DNA of 64,000 bases. Origin: Lentinus brumalis (Eukaryota; Basidiomycota; Agaricomycetes; Polyporales; Polyporaceae). The notes beneath the pieces were generated by a model. The model was not told the origin of the DNA and did not search any database. It worked only from the letters and a program-made list of their open reading frames with translations. The DNA lies in NCBI GenBank assembly GCA_001792895.1, contig MARA01000005.1, positions 124,001-188,000 on the forward strand, given 5' to 3'. How positions within the stretch are numbered: position 1 is the first letter of the stretch; each line of letters starts with the position of its first letter. The position numbers and the translations under genes were made by a program. Of this stretch, positions 45,897 to 57,402 are shown piece after piece.

Positions 45897-46756
45897 GCGA
45901 ATTGGCCTCGATGTTTTCATATTGTAAATCAGCGCACTAGGATCTCTGGACCCGTCTTCGAAGTGTCGCTTCCGAGGTTTCGATTTTTGAGCAAATTGGT
46001 GGAGGTGACATGCAGGCACTGTATTGCGCACTCAGTACCGCAGCTGCTGAATTGTGAGGACGTTGACTTCACTCGGACACCTGAGGCCTGAAGGCCTGAA
46101 GCCCGATTCAGAAGGCAACTTCAGCGCTTGAGTTACCATACCGGGATGATGACGTCAGCCAGGGCAGTTCGTCTCCTCTAGCTCCTCCCGGGCCCGGGGC
46201 CGACCGCTCTCATGTGTGCCCACTCCCCTGCGCGTGCACAGTGCCTTCTGATTACCCCGTTACTTACCTGCCATAGATGCCGCGCTGCCGGGCGGACAAG
46301 CTTCAAGTGTTCCCGGCGCTTCGACCTGACTCTGTCCTCCGAGTTCCGACCATTCGGTCCCGGTCGCGTACTCACTGCCGCGTCGGTGAGTCATTCGTAT
46401 CTCGTACTCTCTGGAATGCTTCTCGCGTGCCAAATCACGGATTTCTGTCCTCCTTGGGTCCTACTGCTGTGCGACACAGAACATGGACATGACTGAAAGC
46501 AGCGCTTCGCTGCCAAGCGTTCCTCGGCGGCATCGCGGCTCGCGGTTCTTGTAACTGTTGAACAGGATCTTACGTTCAGGGCGACAATGACAGCCGCATG
46601 TCACACCAGATAGTGACTCGCTGTGGAGGATAGCGGTACCGCTGTGAGGCCTCTGTGTGGCCGGCCGCGAGTTGTCCTCTTGTGCTGAAGCTGATCATAT
46701 ATAACAGCTCCAGACGTACACATCCAGTATCAACAACATCTCCTACTGCCACTTTC
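45897..46756. other. Intergenic region before the P450
   Basis: About 860 nt with no supported gene. The P450 TATA box lies at 46698-46704. Confidence 0.4.
46698..46704 (+). promoter_or_regulatory. TATA box of the P450 gene
   Basis: TATATAA lies 53-59 nt before the start codon at 46757. Confidence 0.7.
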
Positions 46757-48733
46757 ATGGCTCTCGACAACTTCGGTCCGCTGTGGCTAACTGCCCCCAT
46801 ACTTGCTGTGTCCGTCTTTGCCCTCCTCTACGTGAGGAGACGTCGGACGGTGCTCCCGCTGCCTCCGGGTCCTCCAGGATGGCCCATCATCGGGAACCTC
46901 TACGACTTTCCGCAGACGGACTTGGCGCGTAATTTGTACGAGTTGCACAAAAGATACGGTATGTCTCGTCTACTCCTCGTGTTCGCAACAGGTGATTGAT
47001 CGCGCTGCAGGCGACTTGGTGCACCTCAGCGTGTTCGGCAAGTCGACGATCTCCATCGGCTCGTACGAGGTTGCATGCGACCTCCTCGACAAGCGGTCAG
47101 CAAACTACTCGGACAGACCCAAACTTGTCATAGGAGAGCTGTACGTAATCCCCCGTTTCTTCGTACACGGTCGCCTCATCGTCCCCACAGGACTGACATC
47201 TACCACTGGAACTTCCCGCTCATGAGCTACGGTCCCGATTGGCGCGCACGCCGACGCATCCTCCACCATGAGCTGCTCCCCGACAGCATCACCCAGTACC
47301 GGCACTACCAGCTCTTCGTCACACACAAGCTCCTGCGCAACCTTCTGGCAAGTCCCAAGGCGTTTGGGAAGCACATCGAACAGTGAGCACGCGTTCATTG
47401 ATCCCTTCCCCGATCCGCGGCTGACCCGAGTACGTAGGACCTTCTCCACGGTCGCCCTTCTGGTCGCATACGGGCTCGAGCCGCAGGGCGAGGAGGACAA
47501 GTACGTCGGCATGCTGCGCGAGCTCAACGCCATCGGAGCGGACCTCTGCGTGCCCGGAAAGTACGTGGTCGAGTCGCTGCCGGTGCTGCAGTACCTTCCG
47601 TCGTGGCTCCCGGGCGCCGGATTCAAGCGAGAGATCTCGTCGATGAAGAGCCGTATGCGCCAGATAACCACCGAGCTATGGCAGGCAGGGAAGGCCCATC
47701 TGGTAAGTGGTCCGATCGAACTGGCCGTACTGGAGCTAACATCATGACACGTCGCGTAGGAGAAAGGCGCGGAGAACGACTCGCTACTGGCGAGAGTCGT
47801 GCGCAAGGCAGCTAACCTAGACAAGGAGGCGGCTGCTGAAGAGGAGGCGATGGGTGCGGGTATTGCCACCACAGTTTACACTGGTGAGTGAAACCTTGGG
47901 TGATCATCAGTTGGGCTGACCACTGATGGGCCGCGTAGCTGGAGCCGGTACGACCGAGAGTGCGACGCTCGTCTTCTTCCTCGCGATGGCTCTCTACCCC
48001 GAAGCTCAGCAGAAGGCTCAGGCAGAACTCGACCGCGTCGTCGGGTCCTCCCGTCTTCCCGACTTCTCGGACCGCGACTCCCTCCCGTATGTCAACGCAC
48101 TTATCAAGGAGATCCTAAGGTGGCACGTCGGAACCCCGACGTCTCTCCCGCACGCATCTATCCAGGACGACATCTACAACGGCTACCTCATTCCCGGCGG
48201 TTCGATTGTGCTCCCCAATTTATGGTATGTACGGTGCTACACCCTTCGGAATACCCTCTGACCTCGCCACCTTCAGGGCGTTCTCCAAGGACCCCGAGGT
48301 CTACCCGGACCCCTTCCGCTTCTACCCCGACCGATTCCTGAAGGACGGCAAGCTCAACGAGGCGGTCAGGGACCCGTATGACATCATTTTTGGCTTCGGA
48401 AGGAGGTGAGTCGGAACCATCCCGTCGTGCATGATTAAGGTCGATGCTGACGAGCACACAGGGTCTGCGTCGGAAAACACCTGGCCAGTGCCTCGCTCTT
48501 CATTACGTGCGCGTCGATCCTGCACGCATTCACGATCGCCCCTCCGACCGACGAGCATGGAAAGAGTCTGCCGCTGGAGCCGAAGTTCACCACTAACCTA
48601 ATTACCGCGTAAGCTTTACTCGTTGCCCCTTGAGCGTTGAACTGACACATCGGGTTTGGCTAGTGATCCCGAGAAGTTCGAGTGCGACATTCGCCCTCGC
48701 AAGGCGGCCTTGGTTGAGCAGCTCCTTGACTGA
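46757..48733 (+). CDS. Cytochrome P450 monooxygenase
   Basis: Nine exons (46757-46958, 47011-47140, 47191-47382, 47438-47702, 47760-47883, 47939-48224, 48277-48405, 48462-48608, 48664-48733) sum to 514 aa, the normal size. An N-terminal membrane anchor (WLTAPILAVSVFALLYV) precedes the proline hinge LPLPPGPPGWPIIGNL. The I-helix is AGAGTTES, the K-helix ExxR is KEILRW, the PERF region is FYPDRFLKDG, and the heme-binding loop is FGFGRRVCVGKHLA with the Cys thiolate. The protein should sit on the endoplasmic reticulum and use a P450 reductase. It looks like the large basidiomycete families similar to O-methylsterigmatocystin oxidoreductase, but I cannot assign a CYP number or substrate. It stands alone: no terpene or polyketide synthase is nearby. 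Confidence 0.95.
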
Positions 48734-49249
48734 GAGGGAGACATCGTTATAATTGTGTAGCTGAGTACGTAGGACAGTGTCACCTTCTATTCGGCTTCTA
48801 GACATGTACGATGGCTCGGGTTGGCGCGTGCGACGACTATCACATTTGCCTTATCTCGCGGCTTGTATGTGGCACGTTACGAACTGAACCAGTACTCTCA
48901 GCTCTTCAGCCCAAACAGAAGCGGTGCACGCATCATATGGATTTTCTGCTGCAGCACAAGTATACGCACCATGCCAGTGGCCAAATGCCATGTCAGCGCC
49001 GTCTTCGCCACCGCATCTCACTGCGTCCCTTCAAGAACGTCTCCGTCGCAACGCACAAAGCTGATTGTTCCCACCTGCTAAAAACGATCGTGAACCTGTG
49101 CAGCGAACGAGGAGATGGAGGGGATGAAGGGGTGTTGTGAGCCGCTCAAGCCTCAGGCCGATGAACTGACTGTCCGAGACAGGCGTGAAGGACAGAGTCC
49201 GACGGTAAACGTTAGAGCGTGGAACGGGTATGTACATGACCGATATACA
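48734..49249. other. Intergenic region (convergent)
   Basis: About 500 nt between the 3' ends of the P450 and the next minus-strand gene. The ORFs seen have no recognisable content. Confidence 0.4.
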
Positions 49250-51003
49250 TCAAGATTGCGGTGCTAACCCAAGGGAGAACACGAGCAGGTGAGTCTCGTT
49301 CTGAGCGTGCTCGCCCATGATGTACAAACGCCTCGATCTCTCGCTGACAGTGAAGTAGTCGCCCTGCCACTGGAACGGAGGCATCTCCCCGTCCTCCTGC
49401 CTGAGGTCGGTGCGCACCATCGGAGGTTCCGCCACCTGCGAGAGCCTCTCGTGATCGCCCGGCTGAAGATCTTCCGCAAGCTTGAAGGACAGCTCAAAGA
49501 AGTATTCACCGTTTTCTGGGCCCCAATCGTCCTCGCCGTAGATGATGGCACTACTGCCTCCGAGCCATGGGCTTCTGAATGCTGCACTGCCCGGCAGATG
49601 AGGCTCCGTGAAGGCGTGTACGGTTGAGCGCGGTGCGGACCCGTCTGTGAGGCCTCGTCTGGGAAGGGGAAGACGCATGATTTGCCCCTCCCCGTACCAG
49701 TCTCGGAGCAGAAGGATGGTGAAGCCGTAGGCAGGATTGAAGTGTACTATCCCGGAGTCGCAACTGCCCCAAGGAACACGGGGATCGGGTAGCCGGTCAC
49801 CTTCAATGCTGGCGAGTGGGGATCCAAGATCGAGGTAGTGGTTTGCATCCGAGTCACTGTTGGGTGAGAGCAGCATATCCGCAGAGAAACGGTAGTCCCG
49901 GACAACGTATGTGGAGGCTGTGCGCCCCAGAAGATAGAGATGCCCATCCTGAATGTACGCTTGGGCGCCGATGAATGACTGGATATTCGTCAGTGTATAG
50001 TAGACGAGAGATGGCGTATGTAGCTGAAACTTACCTCGACATGGCGAGGGTGTAACCAACGCCCGAAGGGCCCGGACAGGTCCACGAGGTAGATCTGCTC
50101 AAATCCAGGTAAAGGGAATCTGGGATTGAGCTGTTCGTCGACATCTCCGGCACCTTCATCGTAGTCTCCCTCAGGTCGATCCACATCTTGCACGGTACAA
50201 GCTATGGTGTCGCCGATGGCGGCGTGCCAGTGCGAGACCGTGATACTTGTCTCCATGATTTGGCCCCATTCAGGAAATGACGGGATGGGCTGCCATGACT
50301 CGGAGACGATCCTATCGAACGAAGGCTCGACCTCTCCAATGTGGATGTCGTACGATTCTAGAGCACTGTGGAGCGGGTATCAGAACCTGACTAGTAGCGG
50401 GCGGACAGTATTGAACACCCACTATATGATGGCATTCTTGTCCCCATCCCCCGATTGGCAGGCGAGCACGATCCTCACCGCATCCTCTAATGTGGTTTCC
50501 CGTAGCACGGCACTATCCGCCACCCAGCCAAACTTTGTCCTCGTCCGTAGGAGGCGGCGCGATTTAGTGGGATCACGTATCGACCAGATGTCAATCGACG
50601 TCTGATTCACAGGGCCGTTCCCCCTGGACGACAGATCGGCGAGAAGAACGAGAATATCTCCACCGGGTGAGAGGTACTTCTTTCTGGGGGGATCTATCCC
50701 CGTGAGGATGGGCCGGGCGACGAGCTTGAGACTAGACATAGGGAGCCTGGACGCCGTAAGCAACGGAGAAAGGATCAGATGAGTGGTATCTACTATCTGA
50801 GCCAGCCAATTCAGTATGATGAGGATGAGAGGAATACCTAGAGCGCACCGATGAGTTGCGGGTCTAAGTCGTCGTGGTGAAGAGGACGACACGCATGTAC
50901 TAGGAATCGCTGCCGTACAAATTTCAAATCCGCACAACGCCGGATCATATGCTATGCATTGACGCAGCTTGAAGCTCAGCTCGGATGTGCGGGCGATGAA
51001 CAC
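49250..51003 (-). CDS. Unrecognised protein, possibly an F-box-family beta-rich C-terminal region
   Basis: Three main minus-strand exons join in phase: about 51003-50423, 50365-50036 and about 49980-49250. The middle exon carries YALESYDIHIGEVEPSF and WHAAIGDTIACTVQDVD. The last has SFIGAQAYIQDGHLYLLGR, DSGIVHFNPAYGFTILLLRD and RRLYIMGEHAQNETHLLVFS. Alternating hydrophobic strands with Gly turns suggest a beta-propeller-like fold. Architectures like this are common C-terminal parts of fungal F-box proteins, but I see no F-box. The start is uncertain: an in-frame Met at 51003 is used, and a further intron near 50800-50840 and a missing first exon upstream are possible. No function is proposed. 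Confidence 0.55.
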
Positions 51004-53390
51004 GCAAGTTACTTACCACGGGAAGCGAGCGTCGCCGGAACTCATAGGCGACCGCTATTATGATGCTTCGCGGAGCGCAGGGCGGCGATGATGCCAGGCA
51101 TCATGTCTTCGACTTCGGCGGGAGCTTCTGGAACGCCGAGCGGTGCAAGAGACGGCATAGATAGCGTATTAGGTGAAACGCAAGCATGTTGAAGTAACAC
51201 TGACGCACCGGTCTTAGCCCAGCCGGGGTTGAAAGAGATCATCGTGAGGCCTGTATATATGCCAAACCAGCGTATCGCGTGTCAGCGGCAAGAAAGGGTC
51301 CCTAGTGAGTCACAATGTACCACTGTCCGCGTCGGTCTTAGTGTTTGATTACTGCCAGTACCTGGCAACGAGTCCGTTCTGACGACTCGAAGGAGGCTCG
51401 CGACGTCGGTGTTCATCTTGAGTGTGCCCTTTCATACGATAGGAAGGAAGGTTTGGCGTCAACGACACTGCTCTGGAAGTCTGTCAGTGTACATCGAGAA
51501 AGGCTTACCACGCTCAACCACGCTGGGAGTCTACTCACGATTCGGTATGTAGAGCATGATATGCCTTTCCTGATGATCGAAGGGTGAGTAGGCGTCCTTC
51601 ACTACGTGCACCTTGACCTTAGCATAACACGAGGTCGTTATATGTGTGAGAATGCTGGGCTGGTAATGCAGCAACTTGAACGCTGCGCATGCAGTATCAT
51701 GGGTCCTCTGACACAGAAATTGCGGCGGTCTTTTCCAGATCTGCGGAAGTGGCGAGGAACAAAAGAGCCTGAAAACAAATTCCGAGTCCAGTGACCGCGT
51801 AGACGTCCCAGTGAAGATGACGAATCGAGCTTGACCTTCAGACAGACCTGCGTTGACGTAGGCCGATGTTATGGGGATGTTCCCGGCGTGTTCGAGCGGT
51901 ATGACACTTGCGCCCAGTCAAGTTCGCGGCCATATGGAAAGCATTACCCACCAGCAGAATGTATTGGGTTCTTCGAAGAGATACATGGAGAGATCTTACA
52001 GGAGCTCGTACGACGTACCTCGTGGAGCAGCAAAGACCAAACCGTGACTGACGGGAGTGGGACTCTGTACAGTGCAGCTATGCGTCGACGTGCTCAGCTC
52101 ATAGCTGAGGCTCTCTGACTTCATGTACATATCGCGCCAGGTTGCAGATTCATCTTCGTGTTGATTGGTGAGCGTGAAGAGCGAAGGCACGTCGCTGACG
52201 GCACCGTCGGTGCCGCGTGTCGGAGGTTGTGGGTATGCCCATCGCACCGTGTACTCGGACGCCGCGATGCGACAGCTACGCGTCGCAGGAGGAAGGGAGG
52301 AGGATGAAGCATAGTCGTCGAAGTCAAGGAACACGCGGGAGCGCGTCGCGCGACTCATACAGTAACTGAGTATTCAGAGTAAGTACTCAAATTGAAGTGG
52401 TAGTAAACCCAGCGTAAGCGTCGGTAAGAGTAGTAAGAAACATTTGTTAGTAAACCCAAAACACGTCTCAAGGTCCATTGCAAACTCCGACTGTAGGGCG
52501 AGCCTCTGCTCAGACTCGACTTCCTCCTGCTCCACGACGACCTCGATGTTGAAGGACCCTAGCCTGCTCTGAATTGCACCCAAATGTCCATATACCCACC
52601 CGTCGTTCCAGCTTCTCCCTGGCTGCAAATATTCCGTAAATTATCTGCCTACTGCAAACCGGAACCGCCTCGTCGATGTCCGCTCTCTCTACCTCGCTGC
52701 TCCGCCCATCTCTGTCTAGCACCCTGCAAATGATGGCATGATATTCAGCGTTCAAGCTACTGGGACTTCGCGGGTGCTCCGGTAGCAAAATGCAGTCTGC
52801 TCGTATGCTTTCCGCCGAAGTTTCTTCCCCTGTTTCTGCGGACAAACATTGCTCGGACGCTGAAGTTCCTATTAAGAATGTTCAGAAGACATTCTCCATG
52901 GAGAATATGGGGCAATCATGGCGAGGTTCTGCGAGCGGATGTTTCTCGTACAGTCCTGAGGTACGTTATTCCATGATACCTTCCTGGCGATGCCGCACTG
53001 TATAGTCATTCCTCCCACAATGCGAAGAATATTGGGCCACTCCGAGCTGGAAACCACCGTGGTCTGCGGTCTCTAGGATCAACATGTGCCCTAGGTCCTT
53101 CTTCTGAATGCCACCCGGCCTCGAACGACCATAGTCGCTTTGCCCGAATCTTGCTTCTCCTTGGCATTCGCTGTGGCTTAGGACCTGCTGGACCTTCGTT
53201 CGGATCGTCTTCCGCTCTGACCCTGCTCGTGGGAGGTCAATGCAGTACCAGTACCAAAGCCAACAAAGAGGCAAGCCATGGTTGTGGGCGCCCTCGCTTT
53301 GGCGGAGGTCCCAGCACGCATTGCCTGGCAGCCTTTGAGGGTATAATATTGTGCTCCGGCGAGGACCCTCGCCACATTTTACACCTCATC
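51004..53390. other. Gene-poor region
   Basis: About 2.4 kb. The longest frames are a 120-codon ORF on the minus strand (52358-51996), a 95-codon ORF on the plus strand (51831-52118) that overlaps it, and a 111-codon ORF on the minus strand (52845-52510). None has a recognisable motif and none joins convincingly to another exon. The minus-strand 66-codon ORF at 51242-51042 could be a first exon of the neighbouring gene. An AGTAAGTACT element and two AGTAAACCC boxes lie at 52376-52460. Confidence 0.35.
53342..53348 (+). promoter_or_regulatory. Possible TATA box of kinase-like gene 1
   Basis: TATAATA lies 43-49 nt before the ATG at 53391. Confidence 0.4.
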
Positions 53391-54425
53391 ATGCATCCGT
53401 TCGACCCACTCCGTGTCCTCGACGTCGACTTCGCCACTCAGTCCGACTCTTCGTTTCCGCCACTCCGTCCTGCGCGCATACAGGATTATGGTTCCACTGG
53501 GCCAATGTACACCCTGGCAGCAGACATGATGCCCGCTCTGGATGAAGTCGCTCTTACATCCCGCAAGAGGAAACGTGGATCGAATGCTCATCGCGCCCAC
53601 GACGCGAACCACCGTGGCGCGCGCCTTGACCTTTCCTCTTATGTGGTCCAAGCCGACGTGTCGGCGCCATCTTTCGACGTCTCAGCTGCCACCTTGAAGG
53701 TTGCTGCCTCCATGTATCCTCTGCACGCCAAGGTCGCCAAAGAAAACGCGGAGCACTTCACGACGCAGGGTCTGCGCCACCTCAGCAGTTTCGTCACCTG
53801 GTCCGACTACCCACTCCATCTGTATGTGCATTGCGAACACATCTCTCCTGTTCCAGCTCTCTACGTTCGCTCGATCTCTGGCCTCTCGATCGATCCTGAT
53901 GAAGACGTCGACATGGACCTCGAGGACGGCTTGACTGTGGCCCATCTCCACGTAGGCGGCGCCGAAGACCGTGACGGGCGCGGTCGTCATTCTGAGGTCA
54001 AAGCCTGGTGCAGGTTCACCTTTTCAGCACCCGACGGCGAGGTGAGGATGGCCAAGGTGATGGCGACGAGGTTGGCTAGGAGCGCGTTCACTTGCACCGA
54101 TTACGACAGTCTCTGCAACCCGATTGCAGTTGGAAGCTCGGACGACCCCGGCCTCAGCATCGTATATCTCCCGATCGGCGATGGATGCGCTGCCGGACAG
54201 CTGCATCACGGGTGTCGCGGCGGAATCTGCAACGAGACTTCGCCTATCGTGCTCGGCGGAAGGATCCCCAGAAGCGCTTCGACCTCAGGCATGGACGGCG
54301 CGGACGCGGCTATGACTTCGCCACCGCGGAAGCGACAGAGGAGGTTTGTATTTTCTTTGATGTTCTTACACCTCAGACAATTTACTCATGTATCGCACGA
54401 GTCTAGGTCGGATAGTTCTGCTTGA
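53391..54425 (+). CDS. Kinase-like family member 1 (KL1), N-lobe only
   Basis: One frame of 344 codons from the ATG at 53391; a GTTTGT donor at about 54343 could change the last 27 residues. The protein shares an order of motifs with KL2-KL5: a helical N-region with KVAKENAEHF...GLRHLSSFVTWSDYPLHLYVH, then PALYVRS, VAHLHV, a short strand with AKVMATR at the beta3-Lys position, and SPIVLGG at the hinge position. The alpha-C motif NEAxxYxxFP and the whole C-lobe (catalytic loop and DFG) are missing. A nuclear-type basic patch (SRKRKRG, RKRQRR) is present. It could be a truncated pseudokinase or a decaying copy. Homology rests on weak motif alignment with its neighbours. Confidence 0.6.
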   Translation: MHPFDPLRVLDVDFATQSDSSFPPLRPARIQDYGSTGPMYTLAADMMPALDEVALTSRKRKRGSNAHRAHDANHRGARLDLSSYVVQADVSAPSFDVSAATLKVAASMYPLHAKVAKENAEHFTTQGLRHLSSFVTWSDYPLHLYVHCEHISPVPALYVRSISGLSIDPDEDVDMDLEDGLTVAHLHVGGAEDRDGRGRHSEVKAWCRFTFSAPDGEVRMAKVMATRLARSAFTCTDYDSLCNPIAVGSSDDPGLSIVYLPIGDGCAAGQLHHGCRGGICNETSPIVLGGRIPRSASTSGMDGADAAMTSPPRKRQRRFVFSLMFLHLRQFTHVSHESRSDSSA

Positions 54426-55009
54426 ATGGGTAGTGATGAGTACTTCCTCCTCCCGGACGGCCGTTGATTCGTCTGCCGCATGTCCTCGTCTCCATTCGTC
54501 CTTTAGGCTATAATATCCTGTTTATCGTTGTGCCCGTCCTTCAAGATACCGTTCGCAGTACGTGTATGCAGAAGGGTGAAGTCGAACTTCCGACTTGCGC
54601 CCGTCCGAGCGCTCGGAGAAGATCCTTCTCCTGAACAACCACCACGCCGGCGCCCTTGTTTCTTCTCGCTCTCTTGGGCAAGTGGGACACAGCTCCGGTG
54701 CTTCTCCATCATATCGGCTCCATCTCACTTTCCTCTTTCTTCTGCTTCAGACAGCAATCTCACCGACATCTCTCACCTGGGCGAGTCGTTGTACATGCGC
54801 GCACAAGGCGTAGGTGCCTCAAGGCCCTCTATCATATTCTCTGATGCACAGCGCACGAACGAAGAAGCAGTTCTCGGTTCCGCACGCAACTGACTGGCAA
54901 AGCTCATGATTTCAAGCAGACGCTCGAGTTCAGGGCGGGTAAGTATAAGGGAGTTGTTGTCTGTCTCGACAGGACTCGAATACTTGCTGACATCCGCATC
55001 TCCGCCCCC
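54426..55009. other. Intergenic region between KL1 and KL2
   Basis: About 580 nt with no clear gene. A 121-codon frame (54528-54893) is Ser/Pro-rich and unrecognised. Confidence 0.4.
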
Positions 55010-56113
55010 ATGTTCGCCCTCAATTTGCCAGTCTTTTCGACCCTCCGCGCCCGTTTCCGCCGGCGCACATCCGAGACCGTCACGGACTCCTTCTCTGACG
55101 CCCTCGCGGTGCTCCCGAGAGGCTTTCCCCTCCGCGTTCCTCCCCCGACAGCTCGTCCCAAGGCAACACAGGATGATGTGGACTTGGATGAAGAGATCGC
55201 AGAGCTATACAAGCAGCTCAAGGCGCACATAGTTGCCCGAGAAGCCCGCGATGCGACCACTGTGGCGACACCGTACGACGAGCCCGCCACCAACTGCGCA
55301 ACACTTCCCTCCCCATACTGGCCCTCACCTCCTCATCCTGAGCCCTCTTCTATGGCGTCGACGAATGACGTCTTCGTCACTCGCATTGCTTCGGAGGCCA
55401 TATACCCTATCGACGGGCAAGTCGCCAAGGAGAACAATGTCCGCTTCCAGGTGCGCGGTCTCCGCAAGCTCGACGTCTCCATCCCGGACGCGGACTACCC
55501 GGACTTCCTCTTCATCCACTACACCCGCATGTCCTCTGCGCCTGTGGCATACGCCCGCGCCCTCCCTACGCTGCCTAAGGACGCCTTCGGCTGCATCGAC
55601 CTCGATGCCCTGGCGTACGACGTAGGCCTCCGCCCGCGCGTCGCGCACCTACACATCTCCGACGACGAGCAGGTACCCAGGAACCCCTACTCCTTGAATC
55701 GCAACGCCGTCTTGTCGCTTGCTGTGGGTGAGCAGCGATCGGAGGTGCTCAGGAGCCGCGTCATAGCGAAGTGCGCGCCACGGACGTGCACGGCACACAA
55801 TTGTCTGCGCAGCGCTGGGCGGTCCGCGAGCAACATGGTCTCCCGACACCTCGCAGCGGGACGGCCGCTGCCCATTGACTACCCCATGTTCTACGGGCTG
55901 TACCTCCCGTACGAGTCGTTGGCGCGGGAGATGCACACCGAGTGCGGGGCTGGTGTCGGCGGGTGTGTAGAGATGTCGCCGATCCTCTTGGTGGAGGACC
56001 TCGAGGCTGCTGTGGCGGCTTCCCCGGTGTGGCGGGCGGCTTGCATGAAGCACGAGGTGCCCGTGCGTATGCGGCCGTTCGCGCTAAATCCACCCGCCAT
56101 GTCGGTGATGTAG
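55010..56113 (+). CDS. Kinase-like family member 2 (KL2), truncated at the hinge
   Basis: A single uninterrupted frame of 367 aa. The start MFALNLPVFSTLRARFRRRTSE resembles the start of KL5 (MSFLSLFRPRRTQSRITSE). Shared landmarks are QVAKENNVRFQVRGLRKLD, DYPDFLFIHYTRMSS, VAYARALPTL, PRVAHLHISDDE, the VIAKC segment, PMFYGLYLPYESLA (P[K]FYGxYxP in the others) and the hinge SPILLVED. The frame then ends within 40 residues (VWRAACMKHEVPVRMR). No C-lobe is present, so it cannot be a kinase. The clean frame over more than 1.1 kb suggests that an N-lobe protein may be maintained. It is the source of, or sister to, the relic after KL3. Confidence 0.68.
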   Translation: MFALNLPVFSTLRARFRRRTSETVTDSFSDALAVLPRGFPLRVPPPTARPKATQDDVDLDEEIAELYKQLKAHIVAREARDATTVATPYDEPATNCATLPSPYWPSPPHPEPSSMASTNDVFVTRIASEAIYPIDGQVAKENNVRFQVRGLRKLDVSIPDADYPDFLFIHYTRMSSAPVAYARALPTLPKDAFGCIDLDALAYDVGLRPRVAHLHISDDEQVPRNPYSLNRNAVLSLAVGEQRSEVLRSRVIAKCAPRTCTAHNCLRSAGRSASNMVSRHLAAGRPLPIDYPMFYGLYLPYESLAREMHTECGAGVGGCVEMSPILLVEDLEAAVAASPVWRAACMKHEVPVRMRPFALNPPAMSVM

Positions 56114-57402
56114 GCCTTCTGATGTCGCAGTCAAACAGTAGCGAGGATGTCCGTTACATATGATTTATCACCTCTCTCGACCTTGTATGAGTATGTTGTG
56201 TTCTCTCCGCACAATCGATTCTTGGTGTCACCGTCCTGTGCTTGGTACATAGTGAGTATGTCTAGTCGATTGTGTGGTAGGAGTTCAAAAGAACAAGACA
56301 CAAATATGAGAGTCGGGCCTCTACTGGGCGAGATCTCCCGTAACGTGCAACGTTCATGTACGCTTCCTTCCTTCAGTCATGGTAGAGGTCTCAGGTAATC
56401 AGAACCGGCCAAGCCGGTCAAGATGAAGTACGGCATCAGAGCGCCCTATGTGCGCGCTTATTGTCGTCTTCTTGACGATGACCTCGAGCTCGCGTCTGCT
56501 ATCGTGCTCTCTGCATATGCTTTCTGCGTCGGCTACCTTCCTATGCTGAACTTCTTGCAACTACCTGTCTCGAAGTTCTCGTTCCCACTCCAGTAGGGAC
56601 GAAGACCTATGTTAATAAGTATCTTGAGATGGGTACGTTAAGGAACTCTGCCGGTGTACACAAGCTTCTCACTTACATTTGTGACACAGCTTCGTGCTCT
56701 GCACTTGCGGGTCCTCATTGCTATAGACCTGTACTCAGCTCAGATAGCGATCCCTGTCCGACCAGCTATCCCTGGGAGCTCGCGCACCCTACACGCACAG
56801 TTGACCGCTTGCGGTATCGGAGTTTACAGCACAGAGCGCAGACGTAACATAATGTGTGTCCTCCAGCGGAGTAGGAACTATATGGAGCGAGGTGAGCGTT
56901 CACTTCTCTGAATTTCTACCCTCGCCACTCTCCATACGCGACAATGTAAGAGTCGGTGTAGAACATCGGTCTCCCTTTCGAACATTGGACTCTCCCCCGA
57001 CTTTCTGGTGGTGCACGCCCACAGTACTCGTCACTGTGCTTAGCAGAGCACGCGCACAGATGTCGCCTTTCTGTTATGCGACGTTCCGACCGCGACAAGA
57101 CCGTCGTATTTCTGTGGGCCCTTTCCGGGTCATGCTCTCTGCAACTTGTAGTCCGGTTGTCAGGCAGTGTGGCGAGCATGTCCGCTTTCCCAATTGTCAT
57201 CGCAGGCACACAAAGGCCTAACAGACCACGACGGTTGCGATTACGGCGGCGGCAAGAGGCGTAGTCCGTCTACGTTGTCCAGTTCATGTCGAACTCCGAT
57301 GCCGTCTCGTCCCTACGCTGTCTGTTGTTCGCCGATTGCAGAGCGAGAGCACATAAAACCCTTGAGCTTCACTTCACCTCTTCAAGACTTCCCGTGATCC
57401 TC
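56114..57402. other. Intergenic region between KL2 and KL3
   Basis: About 1.3 kb. The KL2 3' flank (to about 56195) has a diverged duplicate at 59100-59205. A 57-codon ORF at 56423-56596 (MKYGIRAPYVRAYCRLLDDD...) has a hydrophobic middle and no recognised homologue; I rate it at no more than 0.2. A CATAAAA box at 57352-57358 probably serves KL3. Confidence 0.4.
57352..57358 (+). promoter_or_regulatory. TATA-like box of KL3
   Basis: CATAAAA lies 45-51 nt before the ATG at 57403. It is downstream of the in-frame ATG at 57286, so it supports the later start. Confidence 0.5.

Noticed and set aside
46757..48733. A secondary-metabolite cluster centred on the P450
   Set aside because: No synthase, prenyltransferase or transporter gene is adjacent; the neighbours are a SET pseudogene and an unrelated protein.
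51996..52358. 120-codon minus-strand ORF as a gene
   Set aside because: Overlaps an opposite-strand ORF, has no motif, promoter or splice partner; left as a note in the gene-poor region.
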